A stretch of DNA of 64,000 bases from Linum tenue (taxonomy: Eukaryota; Streptophyta; Magnoliopsida; Malpighiales; Linaceae), in assembly GCA_946122785.1 (NCBI GenBank), contig CAMGYJ010000002.1, positions 15,326,839-15,390,838 on the forward strand. Reading direction: 5' to 3'. Position numbers and translations under genes: made by a program. This document shows, piece by piece, positions 23,227 to 34,737 of this stretch; within the stretch, counting starts at the first letter, position 1; every line of letters starts with the position of its first letter. The notes beneath the pieces were generated by a model. It was not told the origin of the DNA and did not search any database. It saw nothing but the letters and a program-made list of their open reading frames with translations.

Positions 23227-24798
23227 ATGTTACCGGGCAGTAAGTTGGCGCGCTAGGGCACCGACTTGGTGCTGTAGATCTTGCAGAATGGCACCTTGAT
23301 TTCTCTGGCCTACCTCCAGGTTCCTCTGACCTGCCTCCAGTGAGGCTATGGTCTGATCCATCCTCGTGATACTTGCCTGGCTGGTGGTCATGAATGCTGC
23401 CAAAATGTTCTTCAGCTCTGTCATCTGATTATCGGGAGCTGGCGCTGCTGCTGGCTCGGCATACTGACGCTGAGGCTGCTAGAATGGCTGCCCTTGCCTA
23501 GGCTGGTAAGGCTGCTGCTGTGGTGGTGGCCCCTGCCTAGCCTGGAAGGGCTGCCTCTGCTGAAAATTGCCTGCTGGTGCTGGGAAACTAGGTGGTTTGT
23601 TGTTGTTGCTGCTCCAGGCAAAGTTGGGATGCTGGCGCCATCCCTCATTGTAGGTACTGCTGTATGGGTCCAGGCGCCGAGCATTGGCGATGAAGTCCAC
23701 CTGCTCTTGGGGAGTAGAAGACTCCCTCATAGACTGACAATCCTCCACGAGGTGATTCGGGCTCTCACACCACTGACACTGAGCTACTGGAGGCGTAGCT
23801 GCACCTCGGCCCGGAAGGAGACCGTTAGGCTGCTTCAATGTCTGCACCAACTCAGCCACCTGCTGCTCTAACCCGGATCTGGCCTCCATGGCATGCACAC
23901 CACGGTCCCGGGAATGCCTGCCTCTGCTGCTCTGCCCCCAAGAATGATCGCGGGCAGCCAAGGTACTAATCATCTGGTTCAACTCGGGTGGAGTCTTAGT
24001 GAGAATATCCCCTCCTGGGCATAAAGACTCTATCACCCTTTGGCTGTCTGGGGTGAGGGCACTGTAGAAGTTCCCTACTGTGAAAGCATCGCTGAAGCCA
24101 TGATGGGGACACTGCCAAAAGTATCCCATGTACCGCTCCCATGCATCACGAAGGGACTCATCTGGCTCTTGGCGGAAGTGAGTGATCTCCTACTGAATCT
24201 CAGTAGTCTTCGATGCCGGATAATACCTATGCACGAACTTATCCGCCAGATCGTCCCAAGAAGTGATGGACAGTGGGGGCTGGGTCTCCAACCACCTCTT
24301 AGCATTCCCTGCCAGAGAATGGGGGAAGAGGTGAAGGCGGATTGCGTCATCCGGAACACCATTCAGCTTGAACCCGTTCGTCAGCTGCAGAAAAAGGGAA
24401 AGATGTGCCCGGGCTTCCTCATCCTTCAAACCATGGAACTGGATAGATGATGTAATGAGTTGAATCCAGCATGGCTTGATCTCGAGGTTGTTTGCTGGGA
24501 TGGGTGGATAGAGGATGACCGGGCGGATGTCAGCAATCCGTGGAGTGTAGTAGTACTCCAAGGTGGGACCCGGTGGTGGAGGTGGATGCTGATTCACCGG
24601 GGGAGCCTGTCGGGCATTCTCCGGTTGTGGGATATCTTCGCCCTTCATCTCGCGCTCGTCCTCGGATTCGCTGCTCAATTGGCCGTCTCTGTACTCCACC
24701 GTAGCCAGTCTAGTTCGCTGTTGTCTCCGAAGTTGGTTGCAGGTGCGTTCAATCTCTGGATCCAACGGCAGAAAACCTCCCGACTGGCTACGGGTCAT
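23227..24798 (-). pseudogene. gag of element C with two nonsense codons
   Basis: Met at 24798 starts MTRSQSGG, and the frame is collinear with gag of A throughout. The gag domain is at about residues 90-250. The CCHC knuckle (CQWC...H...C) lies around 23735-23780, followed by Gln/Pro-rich sequence and a short coiled-coil-like end. Two stops interrupt one otherwise continuous frame: TAG near 24190, where A has CGG, and TAG near 23480, where A has CAG. There is no frameshift. The frame ends naturally near 23230 where pol should begin, and the polypurine block follows. Gag could have been functional when the element was mobile; today it is broken. Confidence 0.85.
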
Positions 24799-24922
24799 GC
24801 ACTATCTGCACACAATCAAGCAATGCAAACCCGTGAAGGCACAAGTGGGAAAGAAGAAACACTCAATGCGAAAACGAAAATGCTAGAGTAACAGAAATCC
24901 CTTTTCTTCAACAACCTAGCCG

Positions 24923-24940
24923 TCCCCGGCAACGGCGCCA
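24923..24940 (-). promoter_or_regulatory. Primer-binding site of element C, tRNA-Asp type
   Basis: The minus strand reads TGGCGCCGTTGCCGGGGA, complementary to the tRNA-Asp 3' end, with a 6-nt spacer to the LTR. It is intact. Confidence 0.93.
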
Positions 24941-24946
24941 AAAACT

Positions 24947-26374
24947 TGACTCGTTGTTACTGTCACTCTAGAAATTGGCCAAGTGTAACCACTTCCTAAA
25001 GCGTAGTATAGCGGGTTGGGTTTTAATGTCAACCCGGGTCCTAGATGTGATGACTACTCAGTGAATTCGTATTATCTAGCAATGAAACTTTAGTGAAGTT
25101 CTAAACTAACAAGCAAGCAAAGCAACTAAACGTTTGTATTCAGATTAAGAGAGGTCACTCGGATATGGTTCCCCCTAGTCTGCAGTTAAGCCGGATTGTA
25201 ATTACCAAGTTCAATTTCTATGATAGTTATACTGCGGAAGGTTCTCAAACAGTCTGAAGTCTCGACTAAAGGTCTTCAGACCCTCTCAATCTGAGTCTCT
25301 AGCTGGCGACTAACCTACACCGGAGTAAACAGATTGAGGCCCTATGAACAAAACCTCCACTACCGAATGGAATTCGGTACAGAATAGTGAACTGGCTCCT
25401 CGACTAAAGTCACCAATTCACTACCTTCGATTAAGGATACTCTATCAACCTAGGCAGATATTATCATTCTAGGTTAAAGCAGAAACAACAGGAATTTGAT
25501 CAGGATTCATGCCATTCAATCATTCAAACCTCAATCGAATATAATCAATATCATAGAATCAATACTTGGGTTCATACAATCAAACCTAACATACAGAACT
25601 AGGGTTTCCCACACCCAGATGAATGGGGGAACTACTCCATGGAGAGAGAAGCAAAAGTAGAATCAGACGCGGAAATCATACTGTGAAGATGGATTTCTAC
25701 TCCTGGACGTTGAATCGGTACTTCTCCAAGCTCAAACCAAGCTCCAATGGTGTTGAAGATCGATCTAGGGCACTTGGAGGCTCTTGTTTGTCGCTTTCTC
25801 TCTCTAGGAACCGCTCTGTCTCTCAAAAACTCGAATCCCCCTCTGTTTGGCTCGGAATCCGCTTAAAACCCAGAATTTCCCGACTCGCACGGCCAGGGTG
25901 CACGGCCGTGCATATCACCATTCTGGCCGTGCACCTCAAAACGCGGCGTACCATTAAGTCGAAATTCAGCAATCTCGCACGGCCAGGATTGCACTTTGCA
26001 CGGCCGTGCGGATTTCACTTGTGCCCGTGCGTGCTCTCGCACAATCCCGCACGGCCAAACTGGTCACATGCACGGCCGTGCGGTTTTTCTGCTCTGCCCG
26101 TGCGTGCTCTCGCACAATCCCGCACGGCCAAACTGGTCACTTGCACGGCCGTGCGGGTTGTGGGTGTGCCCGTGCGACTTCCTCAGAACCTCGCCATGCG
26201 TCCGATCCTCGTCCAATCGACCTCAAACTCGCTCCCAAGCCTCCATTCACGTACTAGGACCTGAAATATCATAAACAAGCACAACCTAGCGTGAAATCGT
26301 CCTAAAACACGAGAATCAATACCTCAAACGGAGTAAGAGCAGGGGTAAAAACATGTGTAACTAACGGTCTATCA
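24947..26374 (-). repeat. 5' LTR of element C
   Basis: It is nearly identical to 20812-22238. It begins TGACTCGTTG next to the spacer AAAACT and the PBS, and ends GGTCTATCA before GTTAC. The palindrome array is at 25885-26180. Confidence 0.95.
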
Positions 26375-26692
26375 GTTACCACGCCTACGAGAACACCCTG
26401 CTCTACAAAGAGCGCACCAAGCATCTCCACGACGCTAGGTTGAGGGGCCCGAAGGAGTTTCAGGTATGTGACCGTGTTCTGCTCTTCAATGCACGCCTGA
26501 AAAATCTTTCCGGGCAAGCTTCGTTCGCGGTGGTCGGGACCCTTCACGGTCACCCAAGTTTTCCCGCACGGTGCGGTGGAGATCAGCAATGCTCAAACTG
26601 AGCCATTCAAGGTGAATGGCCACCTCCTAAAGTTGTATTTTGGAGGTGCTGTCGAGCGCGCAGAGCTGCTGATCAAGCTCGAGGACCCTTAG
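26375..26692 (+). pseudogene. Athila-like integrase C-terminus (element B), separated by element C
   Basis: After the 5-bp duplication GTTAC the interrupted codons continue (Y-HAYENTLLYKERTKHLHD). One frameshift near 26495 follows. The remaining integrase tail (GPFTVTQVFPHG, then HLLKLYFGG) ends with TAG at 26690-26692. No chromodomain is visible, as expected for Athila. Because the reading frame is exactly restored across C, this is the same gene as 17303-20811. Confidence 0.9.
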
Positions 26693-27349
26693 TTCCTCTA
26701 CTGGCGTTCAGCTAAAAGACGGTAAAGAAGCGCTTGTGGGGAGCCAACCCCACCGAGGTTTGCATTTTCTTACTTTTTTCCTTTTGTTTTTTGTGCTTTT
26801 TTTAGTCTTGAGATGTTGATCCAGAGTCAAATGTCGTGTTTGAGTGAAAGCAGGTTGAATTCGGGGCTCCAGCACCTCGCACGGCCAGGCCATAAGCTTG
26901 CACGGTCGTGTGGAATTTTTCCTCAGGCCGTGCGAGCTCTCGGCAATTTTCGCACGGCCAAAGTGCAAATTAGCACGGCCGTGTGGCTTGGCTTGGCCTG
27001 GTCGTGTGGCCGACACGGGCAACACAAAAACTCGCACGGCCGTGTTGATTTTATCCTCTGGCCGTGCGAGCTCTCGGCAAATTCCACACGGCCAAATGTG
27101 CAATTCGCACGGCCGTGTGTAATTCCTCGGCCTGGCCGTGGCGGCCAGCACGGGCAAAAGAGCACCTTGCACGGCCGTGCGAGCCTGCGCGTGCGGCCGA
27201 GCCACGGTCTATTTATTCGGCCAGCACGGCCGAGCAGGTCAGAAATTCAAAAACCTCGCCGGAATCCTCTGAATCTGGCCGGAAAACCGTGACAAACCTC
27301 CCTATTTTGATATTGTAGACGATAGCTAGCAAGGTAGCTAGATTGATAA
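26693..27349 (+). other. Post-pol leader of element B with CACGGCCGTG arrays
   Basis: No gene. After a T-rich stretch (26765-26810), positions 26876-27215 carry at least four loosely repeated ~90-bp units. Each has CGCACGGCC, GCACGGCCGTG and GGCCGTGCGAG motifs. The element is then interrupted by the copia LTR at 27350. Confidence 0.7.
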
Positions 27350-27646
27350 TGTTGATATGACTTGAATCGGATTATCAGCCGCTACGACTGTAACCGTTTC
27401 CTTTGCTAGATTGGATTAGGTTTAGACCCACATGGAGAAGTACTATAAATACTTCTCATACTCCTCTGTAATCTGTAATCTCCTCAGATATAGTGAAACT
27501 GGCTCTCTCTCGCCCGTGGACTAGCTAACACACATCGTGTTAGTGAACCACGTAAATCGTGTGTTTGTGTCTTTCGATTCTCGCTCTCGTATTCTTGCTT
27601 TGTCGATTCCGGCGATTTCCCGATCCGTAGCAGCGCGTTTATAACA
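27350..27646 (+). repeat. 5' LTR of the copia element
   Basis: The 297-bp LTR begins TGTTGATATGAC and ends TTTATAACA (TGTT...AACA inverted ends). A TATA-like CTATAAATACTTC at 27443-27455 is the probable promoter, upstream of the CTGTAATCTGTAATCTCC region. Confidence 0.85.
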
Positions 27647-27648
27647 AG

Positions 27649-27660
27649 TGGTATCAGAGC
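27649..27660 (+). promoter_or_regulatory. Primer-binding site of the copia element, initiator tRNA-Met
   Basis: TGGTATCAGAGC, the standard plant copia PBS, 2 nt after the LTR end. Confidence 0.93.
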
Positions 27661-27699
27661 CGCGGCTGGAAATCAGGCTAGGGTTTTCGATTCAGAAGA

Positions 27700-30600
27700 A
27701 TGACGTCGGTGAACATGAAGATCGAAAAGTTCACGGGGAAGAACAGCTTCGCTATATGGCAGATCAAGATGCAGGCTTTATTGAAACAGCAAGGGCTGTG
27801 GGGGCCGCTGTCTGCGAAACAGAAGAAGGCAGCGGTCGATGACGATGAGTGGAATACCCTGGAGGAGAAGGCCCACTCGACCATCATGCTATCGTTGTCT
27901 GATGACGTCATCATTGAAGTCGCTGCTGAGAAGACTGCCGCGGGCTTGTGGTTGAAACTAGAGAGTCTGTACATGACTAAGTCTCTAACCAACAAGCTGC
28001 ATCTCAAGCAACGGTTGTTCAGCTTGAGGATGCAAGAAGGTACGCCTTTGAGGGAACATCTCGAACAGCTTAACTCTATTTTGCTGGATCTGCGTAATAT
28101 AGATGTTCAAGTTGATGACGAGGATGCTGCCCTAATCCTGCTGGTTTCTTTGCCGAGTTCATATGAGAATTTCGTTGATTCTTTTATTGCTGGTAAAGAA
28201 AGCGTGTCGTTGGAGGATGTCAGGTCTGCTCTTCATACGAGAGAGATCAGACATAAGGCGTCCGGATCTGGTACAGGTGGTGAGGCATCGGGTTTGGCTG
28301 TTACAGGTGGAAAGGGAAAGAAGAAATCTGGTAAAGGGAATTCGAGCAAGAATTCCAAGGGTCCCGGTCCACAGCCAGGTGATGCTTGTCACAACTGTAA
28401 GGAAGTGGGGCATTGGAAGTACAACTGTCCCAAGAGAAGAGGGCAACAGAAGAAACAAGGTTCAGTTGCCGTGGCAGAAGTGGACAACAGTTCTGAAGAC
28501 GATCTCGCCTTGGCTGTAGATGAGAAGGCACATCGTGGTGATGTGTGTTTTCTGGATACTGCAGCCTCATATCATATGTCTCCGAACAGGGATTGCTTCA
28601 CAACCTACGAGCAGATAGATGGTGGTAACGTGGTCATGGCAAATGGAGCTGTCTGCAAGGTTGTTGGAATCGGGTCCATAGAGGTTCGGACACATGATGG
28701 TTCGTTCTGTACCGTGAATGATGTCAGACATGTTCCACGAATGACGAAGAACCTGATCTCCTTGAGTCTACTCGACAACAAGGGTTTCAGTTTCAAAGGA
28801 AAAGGTGGAGTTGTGTATGTCTGCAAGGGTTCGAGGAAGGTACTGAAGGGCGTGAAGCGTGGGACCTTGTATGCATTACAAGGGTCTGTGTTGTCTGGTT
28901 CTGCTGCAGTTGCATCGTCTCAGGTTCAACAGGAAGATATGACCACTCTCTGGCACATGAGACTGGGGCATATGAGTGAACGGGGGATGCAAGTTCTATC
29001 GAAGAGGGATCTTCTTTGCGGACACAAGATGCAGAATTTGGAATTCTGTGAGCATTGTGTGTTTGGGAAGCTACATCGCAGCAAGTTTCCCAAGAAGGAT
29101 ATCCACCGGACGAAGGGGATACTGGATTACCTCCACTCCGACTGTTGGGGTCCTTCACGAGTTGAATCCATTGGAGGCAGCAGGTATTTTCTGTCTATTA
29201 TTGATGATTATTCGAGATTTACTTGGATTTTCATGATGAAGCAGAAAAGTGAGGCTTTCACGAAGTTCAAGCAGTGGAAGACATTGGTGGAGAATCAGAC
29301 CGGGAAGAAGATCAAGAAGCTGCGAACGGACAATGGTCTGGAGTTCTGCAGTTCTGAGTTCAACGAATTCTGCAAGGATGAAGGGATTGCCCGTCATCGG
29401 ACTGTTAGAGATACACCTCAGCAGAATGGCGTTGCAGAACGAATGAACCAGACATTGTTGGAGAGAGCACGGTGCATGCTCTCTAATGCTGGACTAGAGA
29501 GAAGATTCTGGGCAGAAGCAGTAAACATGGCGTGCTTCCTGATCAACCGTGGACCTCACACAGGTATCGAGTGTAAGACTCCTTATGAAGTGTGGTATGG
29601 CAAGCCTGCTGATTACTCTTCACTGAAAGTGTTTGGGTGTCCTGTTTATTATCATGTGGATGAGGGTAAACTGAACCCAAGGGCAAAGAAGGGTGTATTT
29701 GTGGGTTACGGAGATGGAGTTAAGGGATTTCGAGTCTGGTCACCTTCTGAGCATCGAGTTATACTTAGTAGAAATGTGATATTTGATGAGAAGTCTATGT
29801 TTAACCCCATGTTGAAGGTTACTGTTGTTCAAGGTAGCAGGAATGTTGATAAACAGGTGGAGCTGCAAACTCTCAATGAGAGTGAGTTTGAGCACCAAGG
29901 TGGAGAAGATCAACATGATGAGGATGTCTCTGCAGAGCCAGAAACTTCAGAGTCCAGTGCACGAGCTCAACAGTCTATTACTTCCGGTAGACCAAATAGA
30001 GCGACTGCAGGAGTACCTCCACAGAGGTATGGCTTCGAGGACATGGTGGCGTATTCATTTCAGGTTGCTGAGGAAGTGGATGCAGGAGAGCCACAGTCCT
30101 ATAGAGAAGCAGTTTCGGGTGGTGAAGCCGATCAGTGGCTTGCCGCAATGGGAGATGAGATGGAATCCCATGACAGGAATCAGACTTGGGAGCTAGTCAA
30201 ACGACCACAGGGAAGGAAGATTGTTACAAACAAGTGGATCTACAAGAAGAAGGAAGGAATCACTTCCAAAGAGGGCATGAAATTTAAAGCTCGGGTGGTT
30301 GCACGAGGCTTCTCGCAGAGGGAAGGAGTTGACTACAATGAGATTTTCTCACCAGTGGTCAGACATACTTCGATCAGAGTGCTACTAGCAATAGTGGCAC
30401 ATTATGACTTGGAGCTTGAGCAGCTAGACGTGAAGACAGCTTTCCTACATGGAGAGTTGGAGGAAGAAATTTACATGACTCAGCCAGAAGGATTCGAGGT
30501 TCCGGGAAAAGAAGACTATGTTTGTAAGCTGAAGAAGTCCTTGTATGGACTTAAGCAATCTCCGAGGCAGTGGTACAAGAGATTTGACAGTTACATGCTT

Positions 30601-31644
30601 GAGCTGGGCTACAACAGAAGTCCATATGATTGTTGTGTGTATCACAACAAGGCAGAGGATGGTTCGATGATATATCTAGTTCTGTATGTGGATGATATGC
30701 TCATAGCTGCAAGGTCGAAGTCTGATATCCAGAAGTTAAAGGGGCTTCTCAGTGCTGAGTTTGAGATGAAGGATTTGGGAGCTGCTCAGAAGATCTTGGG
30801 TATGGAGATTTACAGGGACAGGTCGAAGAAGAAGCTTTTCTTGTCACAGAAGAGCTACATCCAGAAGATACTGTCGAGGTTTGGCATGTCTTCAGCAAAG
30901 CCCTTAAATACTCCTAGTGCTTCAAATGTTCATCTATCCTCGGCTTATGCACCGCAGTCAGAGGCTGAGAAGGAGTACATGTCGAGAGTCCCATATGCTA
31001 GTGCAGTAGGTAGCTTGATGTACGCTATGGTATGCACTAGACCTGATCTTGCACATGCTGTTAGTGTTGTTAGCAGGTTTATGATACAACCTGGGAAGGA
31101 GCATTGGCAGGCTGTGAAGAGGATCTTCCGGTACCTTAAGGGTACACCTGATGTGGGGATTAGCTTCGGAAGTGATACAGAGTGCTTGGTGTCTGGGTAT
31201 TCTGACTCGGACTATGCTGGAGATGTTGACACGAGGAGATCGATGACTGGTTATGTATTCACTCTTGGGAGTTCTGTAGTGAGCTGGAAGGCAACTTTGC
31301 AGTCGGCGGTGACATTGTCTACTACTGAGGCAGAGTATATGGCGTTGACAGAAGCTGCTAAGGAGGGAATATGGTTGAAGGGACTGGTTGGTGATCTTGG
31401 TCTACATCATGATCAGGCAGTGGTGTATTGCGACAGTTTGAGTGCAATATGCTTGGCCAAGGATCAAGTCCACCATGAGAGGACTAAGCACATCGATGTG
31501 AGGTATCATTTCTTGAGGACAGAGAAGAGGATTAAGGTGAAGAAGGTTGGCACCGCGGATAATCCTGCTGATATGTTCACGAAGCCGGTTCCACATGGCA
31601 AGTTCCAACACTGCTTGGACTTGCTGAATGTCTTGAGTGGGTGA
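27700..31644 (+). CDS. Ty1/copia gag-pol polyprotein (1314 aa), intact
   Basis: One uninterrupted frame encodes all functions. The gag (UBN2-type) region is at residues about 1-200 and the CCHC knuckle [14 protein letters not shown] at about 229-242. The protease box LDTAASYHM is at about 284. A GAG-pre-integrase domain with WHMRLGH is at about 420-470, and the integrase core ([20 protein letters not shown]) at about 477-620. RT has TKWIYKKK and the catalytic YVDDML at about 994. RNase H ends with the [13 protein letters not shown] region at about 1265. The domain order PR-IN-RT-RH is diagnostic of copia, and the sequence pattern fits the Tork lineage. The length is typical. The start lies 39 nt after the PBS, with ATG in the context AGAAGAATGA. 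No missing catalytic residue is apparent. Confidence 0.95.
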   Translation: MTSVNMKIEKFTGKNSFAIWQIKMQALLKQQGLWGPLSAKQKKAAVDDDEWNTLEEKAHSTIMLSLSDDVIIEVAAEKTAAGLWLKLESLYMTKSLTNKLHLKQRLFSLRMQEGTPLREHLEQLNSILLDLRNIDVQVDDEDAALILLVSLPSSYENFVDSFIAGKESVSLEDVRSALHTREIRHKASGSGTGGEASGLAVTGGKGKKKSGKGNSSKNSKGPGPQPGDACHNCKEVGHWKYNCPKRRGQQKKQGSVAVAEVDNSSEDDLALAVDEKAHRGDVCFLDTAASYHMSPNRDCFTTYEQIDGGNVVMANGAVCKVVGIGSIEVRTHDGSFCTVNDVRHVPRMTKNLISLSLLDNKGFSFKGKGGVVYVCKGSRKVLKGVKRGTLYALQGSVLSGSAAVASSQVQQEDMTTLWHMRLGHMSERGMQVLSKRDLLCGHKMQNLEFCEHCVFGKLHRSKFPKKDIHRTKGILDYLHSDCWGPSRVESIGGSRYFLSIIDDYSRFTWIFMMKQKSEAFTKFKQWKTLVENQTGKKIKKLRTDNGLEFCSSEFNEFCKDEGIARHRTVRDTPQQNGVAERMNQTLLERARCMLSNAGLERRFWAEAVNMACFLINRGPHTGIECKTPYEVWYGKPADYSSLKVFGCPVYYHVDEGKLNPRAKKGVFVGYGDGVKGFRVWSPSEHRVILSRNVIFDEKSMFNPMLKVTVVQGSRNVDKQVELQTLNESEFEHQGGEDQHDEDVSAEPETSESSARAQQSITSGRPNRATAGVPPQRYGFEDMVAYSFQVAEEVDAGEPQSYREAVSGGEADQWLAAMGDEMESHDRNQTWELVKRPQGRKIVTNKWIYKKKEGITSKEGMKFKARVVARGFSQREGVDYNEIFSPVVRHTSIRVLLAIVAHYDLELEQLDVKTAFLHGELEEEIYMTQPEGFEVPGKEDYVCKLKKSLYGLKQSPRQWYKRFDSYMLELGYNRSPYDCCVYHNKAEDGSMIYLVLYVDDMLIAARSKSDIQKLKGLLSAEFEMKDLGAAQKILGMEIYRDRSKKKLFLSQKSYIQKILSRFGMSSAKPLNTPSASNVHLSSAYAPQSEAEKEYMSRVPYASAVGSLMYAMVCTRPDLAHAVSVVSRFMIQPGKEHWQAVKRIFRYLKGTPDVGISFGSDTECLVSGYSDSDYAGDVDTRRSMTGYVFTLGSSVVSWKATLQSAVTLSTTEAEYMALTEAAKEGIWLKGLVGDLGLHHDQAVVYCDSLSAICLAKDQVHHERTKHIDVRYHFLRTEKRIKVKKVGTADNPADMFTKPVPHGKFQHCLDLLNVLSG

Positions 31645-31719
31645 CTCCGCCCTGCGGGGCATTGATGGCGGGAGAGAGAGAAGGAGCAGAGTACATCAGA
31701 GATTTCAGAGGAAGAGGAT

Positions 31720-31819
31720 NNNNNNNNNNNNNNNNNNNNNNNNNNNNNNNNNNNNNNNNNNNNNNNNNNNNNNNNNNNNNNNNNNNNNNNNNNNNNNNNN
31801 NNNNNNNNNNNNNNNNNNN
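31720..31819. other. Assembly gap of 100 N
   Basis: Exactly 100 N, which usually denotes a gap of unknown length. It separates the copia element from unrelated DNA, so the two sides may not be adjacent. Confidence 0.97.
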
Positions 31820-32717
31820 AGCTCTCACTGAACCTCCATTGGAGTAGAAGTAATTTATCTTAGTTTTCTCATCCATCAAAAACAAAACATCAAACACTCT
31901 CTTTCGAACATTATTTGAAGAGGTGTGAACCGTGTTTTGTCGTTGTTCAAAAAGTAAAATGTGCATTAATTGAAATCAACCACTCGAGTTTCCTCACCGG
32001 AAAACACTCATATGTTTTTAGTATAATGGAATGCTTTATTTATAGGCACATTTGCATAACATCAACAATATATTACTTTCATAAATGCCCATTAATGTAG
32101 GATAATGAACTATGAAGATAAAAATTCAATTATGAGATGAGAGATTACTAATAACACCTTCACCTAGTTCGTTTGATGAAATAAAAGAAAGATAACACAT
32201 TAAGATGTGTACACAAAAGTCGGTGCTTAAACCCAATAGATACAAAGTTCATGTGGTCATATTGTTTTTACCACTGACATAGTAATTCATCCGGCTAAGT
32301 GGTGAGCCCAAATCCAGTTAAGTATAAGACCTTGAAACGAAAGGAAGCAAAGAAAGAAAGAGAATGTAGGAACATGGTCTTTGTTCTTCCCACCAACCAG
32401 TCAGAAACTAGACGGCCTAAAGGCAAAAATACAAGGAAAAATTCATGGAAAAAGAGGAAGAAAAGAAAAAAGAGAATCTCTCAAGATTCAAGAACAGATC
32501 AGATAGGTTGAATGGCAGATCGGCCAATAATTAATCATATTAACTAATTCTTCTCCACCCTGTATCTTTTTTCTTAAGAGGACGTGACTTTCTGTTTGTG
32601 GTTCCATCACGGCTCACCCCATCTAAGGATTTGGTAGACACAAAGTCATGAGTTTGATTTGGCCAATAATCTGTCGACGAATGTATACGTATTCTTTCTT
32701 TCGTTAAATTGGAATTA
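31820..32717. other. LTR fragment then gene-free DNA
   Basis: 31820-32000 matches 44520-44715 (AGCTCTCACTGAACCTCCAT, GAGGTGTGAACCGTGTT, CTCACCGGAAAACA), the LTR end of the retroelement family inside the large Mutator-type element. The rest is AT-rich. I see no gene in it. Confidence 0.6.
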
Positions 32718-32727
32718 TGATAATTAC

Positions 32728-33112
32728 GGGTAAATGACACATTTGGTCACTGAGATTATTAAATTGTGTCATGTTTAGTCACTAGAAAAAATTAATATCA
32801 ATTTTGGTCACTCGAATTATCGAAACTGGTCAAATTTAGTCACTCTCCCGTCCGTTTCCGTCCAACTCCATTAATGTAGTTTGACGGAAACTTTTGGGAG
32901 AGTGACTAAATGTGACATGTTTCAGTAATACGAGTGACTAAATGTGACATTTTTCAATAATTCGAGTGACCGGAGTTGGACAGAGGCTACAGAAAAGTGA
33001 CCAAATGTGACATGTGTCAGTAATTCGAGTGACCAAAATTGATATTAAATTTTTCTAGTGACTAAATATGACACGATTTAGTAATCTCAGTGACCAAATG
33101 TGTCATTTACCC
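32728..33112. mobile_element. Mutator-type MITE, long inverted repeats, 10-bp TSD
   Basis: The 385-bp foldback starts GGGTAAATGACACATTTGG and ends with its complement. The two arms, about 140 bp each, pair nearly throughout. It is flanked by the perfect 10-bp duplication TGATAATTAC (32718-32727 and 33113-33122). No coding capacity. TIR wording and TSD length match the elements at 38057 and 39814. Confidence 0.92.
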
Positions 33113-33122
33113 TGATAATTAC

Positions 33123-34560
33123 TATATTAAATTAAATTTGCTTTTGATTTTGTAGATTCTTTTAACAATACGAAACTAAAGCAAATCAAACTGAAATTGA
33201 ATTAGACAAAGATGAGAAACCTAAGTTGTACCAAAAGCGAATCCCACAATCTCGCCATTGTACATGCTACCGCTGAGATGAAGTGCCTCCTTTGCATTCC
33301 TGCGAGCTTCCATGCTCAACCATGTCGTCACTCTCTTATTCGATCCAGCTCTAGACTCCCATCTATGGCACTACTCATCCATATGCCAGGGACTGCTTAC
33401 AAGTATATGGCTACTGACGATCCATTTTTCATGGACCTTTTGGCCCTTCAGACGCTCGATTGACTCTGCTAAAGCACTAGCTCCACTTGCCAAACCTCGT
33501 TCTATCACATATAGATCAACCTACTTCGCGAGCATAACCCTACCTTGGTACTCTGCACAAACATGTTATTTACCTTCAGGGGACCAGGTTTGGCTTCACA
33601 ACAGCAAAGGGAAAACATTTACCTTTCTTAGTTCAGTTTCGAATGGAGTATATGAAGCAGGCAAACACATCGGATTAGAAGCAAGATACGACCAACAGTC
33701 CGGTCTTGGAGTTAAAACAAGAAGAAATTTAAGGGGGAAGCAATCAAGTAACTCCGACGTCAGTTCACCGGTTTCCAGCCATTAGAGTGGTTTCCACATT
33801 ATCAAAACGCCCAACTTGCTATTACTAGTTCACAGCCTTTCCACCTCCAAACTCTGCCTTTTTTCTCAAAACATCAAAGCATATGGATGTTTTATGGCCG
33901 CTCTTCTAGTCCACCTTTTCTCCTCCAATAATGAACTAAAAGCACCTTAATCTTCACATTTGATTGCATCTTGGGCATTCTTAAACACTCACCTAAAGCC
34001 CATCACCCACAGTAAATCTGAGGGCTTATCGTCGTACTTTGGTACCGAGGAAGAACTGCAATGATAGCAAGGATAATCAGGAGGCGACGCATATCTAATG
34101 CGACTGCTTTTGATTAACAAAGGCAGCTTCAAAGAGCAAGTAATAATTTAAAAAACATAAAACAGAGACGGTCTCATGTAAATAAGTAATATCAAGATGC
34201 TGGATTTTGGACAATGCAGTTTGACCAAACTCATTCATTGAGGTGCTGGATTTTCTATAAAGAATTTTCACTGAAATCTAGTGGAGTACTGAATTTCTCT
34301 GCTAAAATCACAGAAGAATGGAGCAATATAGATTTCAAGATCAATGACTTGATTTATTATAATCCTAATGGATTTAAAATCTAACATATGGTTCATCGGA
34401 AAAAAATCCTAATATATGACCCTATTCTCTAAATCTATCTTTCCAAAAAGTAACATTTGAAATATGAAATATAATCTTTCTCCATTTTGAATTTCATCAT
34501 TCGAAAACATCATACAAAAACCTCCCCTGAACAGTATATAACTCAACTTACACTACTGAC
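33123..34560. other. Gene-free region; right part is the duplicated 3' flank of PP1 copy 1
   Basis: From about 33640 it aligns with 51040-52100 downstream of PP1 copy 2 (GGGGAAGCAATCAA, GTTTCCACATTATC and CTGGATTTTGGACAATGCAG regions). A 157-codon open frame at 33312-33785 has no recognisable similarity, and its homologue near copy 2 is not open. I treat it as noncoding. Confidence 0.6.
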
Positions 34561-34737
34561 TCCTAAAATGTCGCATATCTCAGGATACAAAGCTGGACTC
34601 TCTAGGACATAGCTAAGTGCAACTTCAATGCCAGCATCAAGACTTAAATTCAGAAACTTCTAGAATGGAAAGATGATTAGTTCAAGCAACTGCAGGTCTA
34701 GAATTTACCTAAAACCCTGCTGGTGCCTCCTGGTGAT

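Larger units (their letters stand above)
20812..26374 (-). mobile_element. Element C: complete Athila-like element lacking pol (gag-only, non-autonomous)
   Basis: This 5563-bp minus-strand element has two LTRs (1427 and 1428 bp), a tRNA-Asp PBS, a 3' PPT and the 5-bp target duplication GTTAC on both sides (20807-20811 and 26375-26379). The internal region is only 2.7 kb: gag, then directly the 3' noncoding region. Protease, RT, RNase H, integrase and ORF3 are absent. It inserted into the integrase gene of B. By eye the LTRs differ at about 20 sites (about 98.6% identity), so the insertion is young. It would depend on a relative's pol in trans. Confidence 0.95.
14144..27349 (+). mobile_element. 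Element B: Athila-lineage Ty3/gypsy retrotransposon, host of nested element C
   Basis: The order is LTR, PBS, gag, protease, RT, RNase H, integrase (split by element C at 20811/26375) and a post-pol leader. No 3' LTR is visible because a copia element begins at 27350 and an assembly gap follows. The coding part has one nonsense codon in gag, frameshifts near 17270, 20242 and 26495, and an in-frame deletion that removes the protease active site. The element was therefore probably dead before or soon after C inserted. Confidence 0.88.
27350..31719 (+). mobile_element. Ty1/copia (Tork-like) retrotransposon with intact polyprotein, 3' end in assembly gap
   Basis: 5' LTR 27350-27646, initiator-Met PBS 27649-27660, uninterrupted polyprotein 27700-31644, purine-rich stretch at 31669-31690, then 100 N. 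The 3' LTR is not seen and presumably lies in or beyond the gap. It inserted into the post-pol region of element B. An undamaged reading frame suggests a recent insertion. Confidence 0.9.

Noticed and set aside
26876..27215. Repeated CACGGCC units looked like a CRISPR-type array
   Set aside because: Unit lengths vary, spacers are not unique or uniform, it lies in a plant retrotransposon leader, and no cas genes exist.
33312..33785. 157-codon open frame next to PP1 copy 1
   Set aside because: The homologous flank of copy 2 is not open, and composition does not suggest coding.
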